A DNA stretch of 13,761 nt from Syntrophaceae bacterium UBA1062 (lineage in GTDB: Bacteria; Desulfobacterota; Desulfomonilia; UBA1062): positions 1 to 13,761 of the forward strand of contig DCDF01000044.1 of assembly GCA_002316295.1 (NCBI GenBank). Reading direction: 5' to 3'. Below, piece after piece: positions 12,753 through 13,761 of this stretch. The notes under the pieces are model-generated. The model did not search any database and was not told the origin of the DNA. It saw only the letters and a list, made by a program, of their open reading frames with translations. A program made the translations under genes and the position numbers. Within the stretch, counting starts at the first letter, position 1, and every line of letters begins with the position of its first letter.

Positions 12753-13761
12753 GTGAATCTTTTATTCGTGTATCCCGAGATCCCGGATACGTTCTGGAGC
12801 TTCAGACACGCGCTGAAATTCGTTTCAAAGAAGGCCGCGTTTCCCCCGCTGAGCATTCTCACCGTCTCCGCCCTTGTCCCCGCTGGATGGAACAAGCGGC
12901 TCATCGACATGAACGTGAGAAGGTTGAAAGATACAGACCTGATGTGGGCCGACTACGTATGCATCAGCGCCATGCACGTTCAGAAAAAATCCGTTTCGGA
13001 CGTTATCTCTCGATGCAGGCGGTTCGGAAAGAAGATCATTGCCGGAGGGCCGTATTTCACCACATCGCCCCATGATTTTTCCGACGTGGATCATCTGGTG
13101 CTCGGCGAAGCGGAAGCGCTGCTTTCCGGGCTGTTCGACGACATCGCTGCAGGCGCGGCCCGACATGTATATTCCTCTCCCGATCATCCCGATCTTTCGC
13201 TGACCCCTGTACCCGACTGGTCGCTCATCGACTTGCGCGATTACGACTCCATGCTCGTTCAGTTCTCTCGAGGCTGTCCGTTCGATTGCGAGTTCTGCGA
13301 CATCGTGATCCTCAACGGCAGAAAGCAGCGCACCAAATCGCCCGGTCAGTTCATTCGAGAGATCGACTCGCTGCACCGTTGCGGCTGGCGCGGATCGGTG
13401 TTTGTCGTGGACGACAATTTCATCGGCTCCAAGGCAAAGGTCAAGGAGATGCTCCGAGAGCTCGCTCACTGGATGGACGCAAACGGACGCCCGTTCCACT
13501 TCTTCACCGAGGCCTCCATCAATCTTGCCGATGATGAAGAGCTCATGAGGCTGATGGCGCGAGCGGGGTTCAACAAGGTATTCGTCGGGATCGAGACGCC
13601 CAACATAGAAAGCCTCAAGGAGACGAACAAGTATCAGAACACGAAGAACGATCTGCTCCAGGCGGTCAGGTCAATCCAGGCGAACGGCATGGAGGTCATG
13701 GGAGGCTTTATCGTCGGGTTCGACAACGACACGGAGTCTATCTTCGAAAAGCAGATCGAAT
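12753..13761 (+). CDS. B12-binding-domain radical SAM protein, 3'-truncated by window edge
   Basis: The frame is open to the window end (336 codons plus one base). The start is GTG at 12753, 5 nt after AGGAGG (12742-12747); the overlapping ATG at 12751 is followed at once by TGA and cannot be used. Residues 1-140 resemble a cobalamin-binding Rossmann domain (NLLFVYPEIPDTFWSF, IIAGGPYFT, HLVLGEAE). CPFDC-EFC (Cys175, Cys179, Cys182) holds the SAM-cleaving [4Fe-4S] cluster. FVVDDNFIG, FFTEASINLA, FVGIETP and GGFIVGFD are core barrel strands. This layout is typical of the class-B methylase-like group with a C-terminal DUF4070 domain, related to hopanoid methylases; the substrate cannot be told from this part. 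It is transcribed divergently from nrpR. Confidence 0.88.
   Translation, partial: MNLLFVYPEIPDTFWSFRHALKFVSKKAAFPPLSILTVSALVPAGWNKRLIDMNVRRLKDTDLMWADYVCISAMHVQKKSVSDVISRCRRFGKKIIAGGPYFTTSPHDFSDVDHLVLGEAEALLSGLFDDIAAGAARHVYSSPDHPDLSLTPVPDWSLIDLRDYDSMLVQFSRGCPFDCEFCDIVILNGRKQRTKSPGQFIREIDSLHRCGWRGSVFVVDDNFIGSKAKVKEMLRELAHWMDANGRPFHFFTEASINLADDEELMRLMARAGFNKVFVGIETPNIESLKETNKYQNTKNDLLQAVRSIQANGMEVMGGFIVGFDNDTESIFEKQIE

Noticed and set aside
1..13761. CRISPR arrays, tRNA or rRNA genes, insertion sequences
   Set aside because: No regularly spaced direct repeats, no tRNA-like cloverleaf or rRNA sequence, and no transposase or terminal inverted repeats were seen.

Overview
The window looks like chromosomal DNA of a strictly anaerobic, GC-rich bacterium, most likely a deltaproteobacterial-type syntroph or sulfate reducer. 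This placement is inferred. It rests on two oxygen-sensitive glycyl radical enzymes (GREs) with a radical-SAM activase, an archaeal-type NrpR nitrogen regulator in an otherwise bacterial gene setting, and a B12-binding radical SAM protein. No species-level marker is present.

Layout. (1) 1-729, +: 3' part of a matrixin-like zinc metalloprotease with a long coiled-coil insert. (2) 1041-1529, -: a DinB/YfiT-fold protein. Mostly non-coding DNA surrounds it, with several inverted repeats and one doubtful small ORF. (3) 2144-9806, +: a five-gene operon of a FadR-type GntR regulator, GRE-1 (838 aa), a GRE activase with two extra [4Fe-4S] clusters, a tandem flavin-type split-barrel protein, and GRE-2 (791 aa). 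Gaps are only 15-51 bp and each gene has a good Shine-Dalgarno sequence. A promoter with 17-bp spacing lies ahead of the regulator, and a TGGT-N3-ACCA palindrome sits over its predicted transcription start, so the operon is probably repressed by its own first gene. (4) 10058-12451, -: nrpR then gdhA, a nitrogen-control operon making NADP-type glutamate dehydrogenase. (5) 12753-13761, +: 5' part of a B12-binding radical SAM protein, divergent from nrpR.

The centrepiece is the GRE operon. One activase appears to serve two clearly different GREs. GRE-2 has the Cys/Glu/Asp/Gly constellation of B12-independent diol dehydratases at almost the same positions, but the residues expected to hold glycerol are changed. 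GRE-1 has the Cys-Leu-Glu active-site motif and glycyl loop but matches none of the characterised subfamilies I can recall. It is not PFL-like (no Cys-Cys pair) or BssA-like (no small subunits, different Cys loop). The FCD-type regulator suggests a carboxylic-acid inducer. My reading is an anaerobic catabolic module for an unidentified, possibly acidic, substrate in which two radical steps are coupled, with the split-barrel flavoprotein as an accessory or redox partner. Substrates are not assignable from sequence alone.
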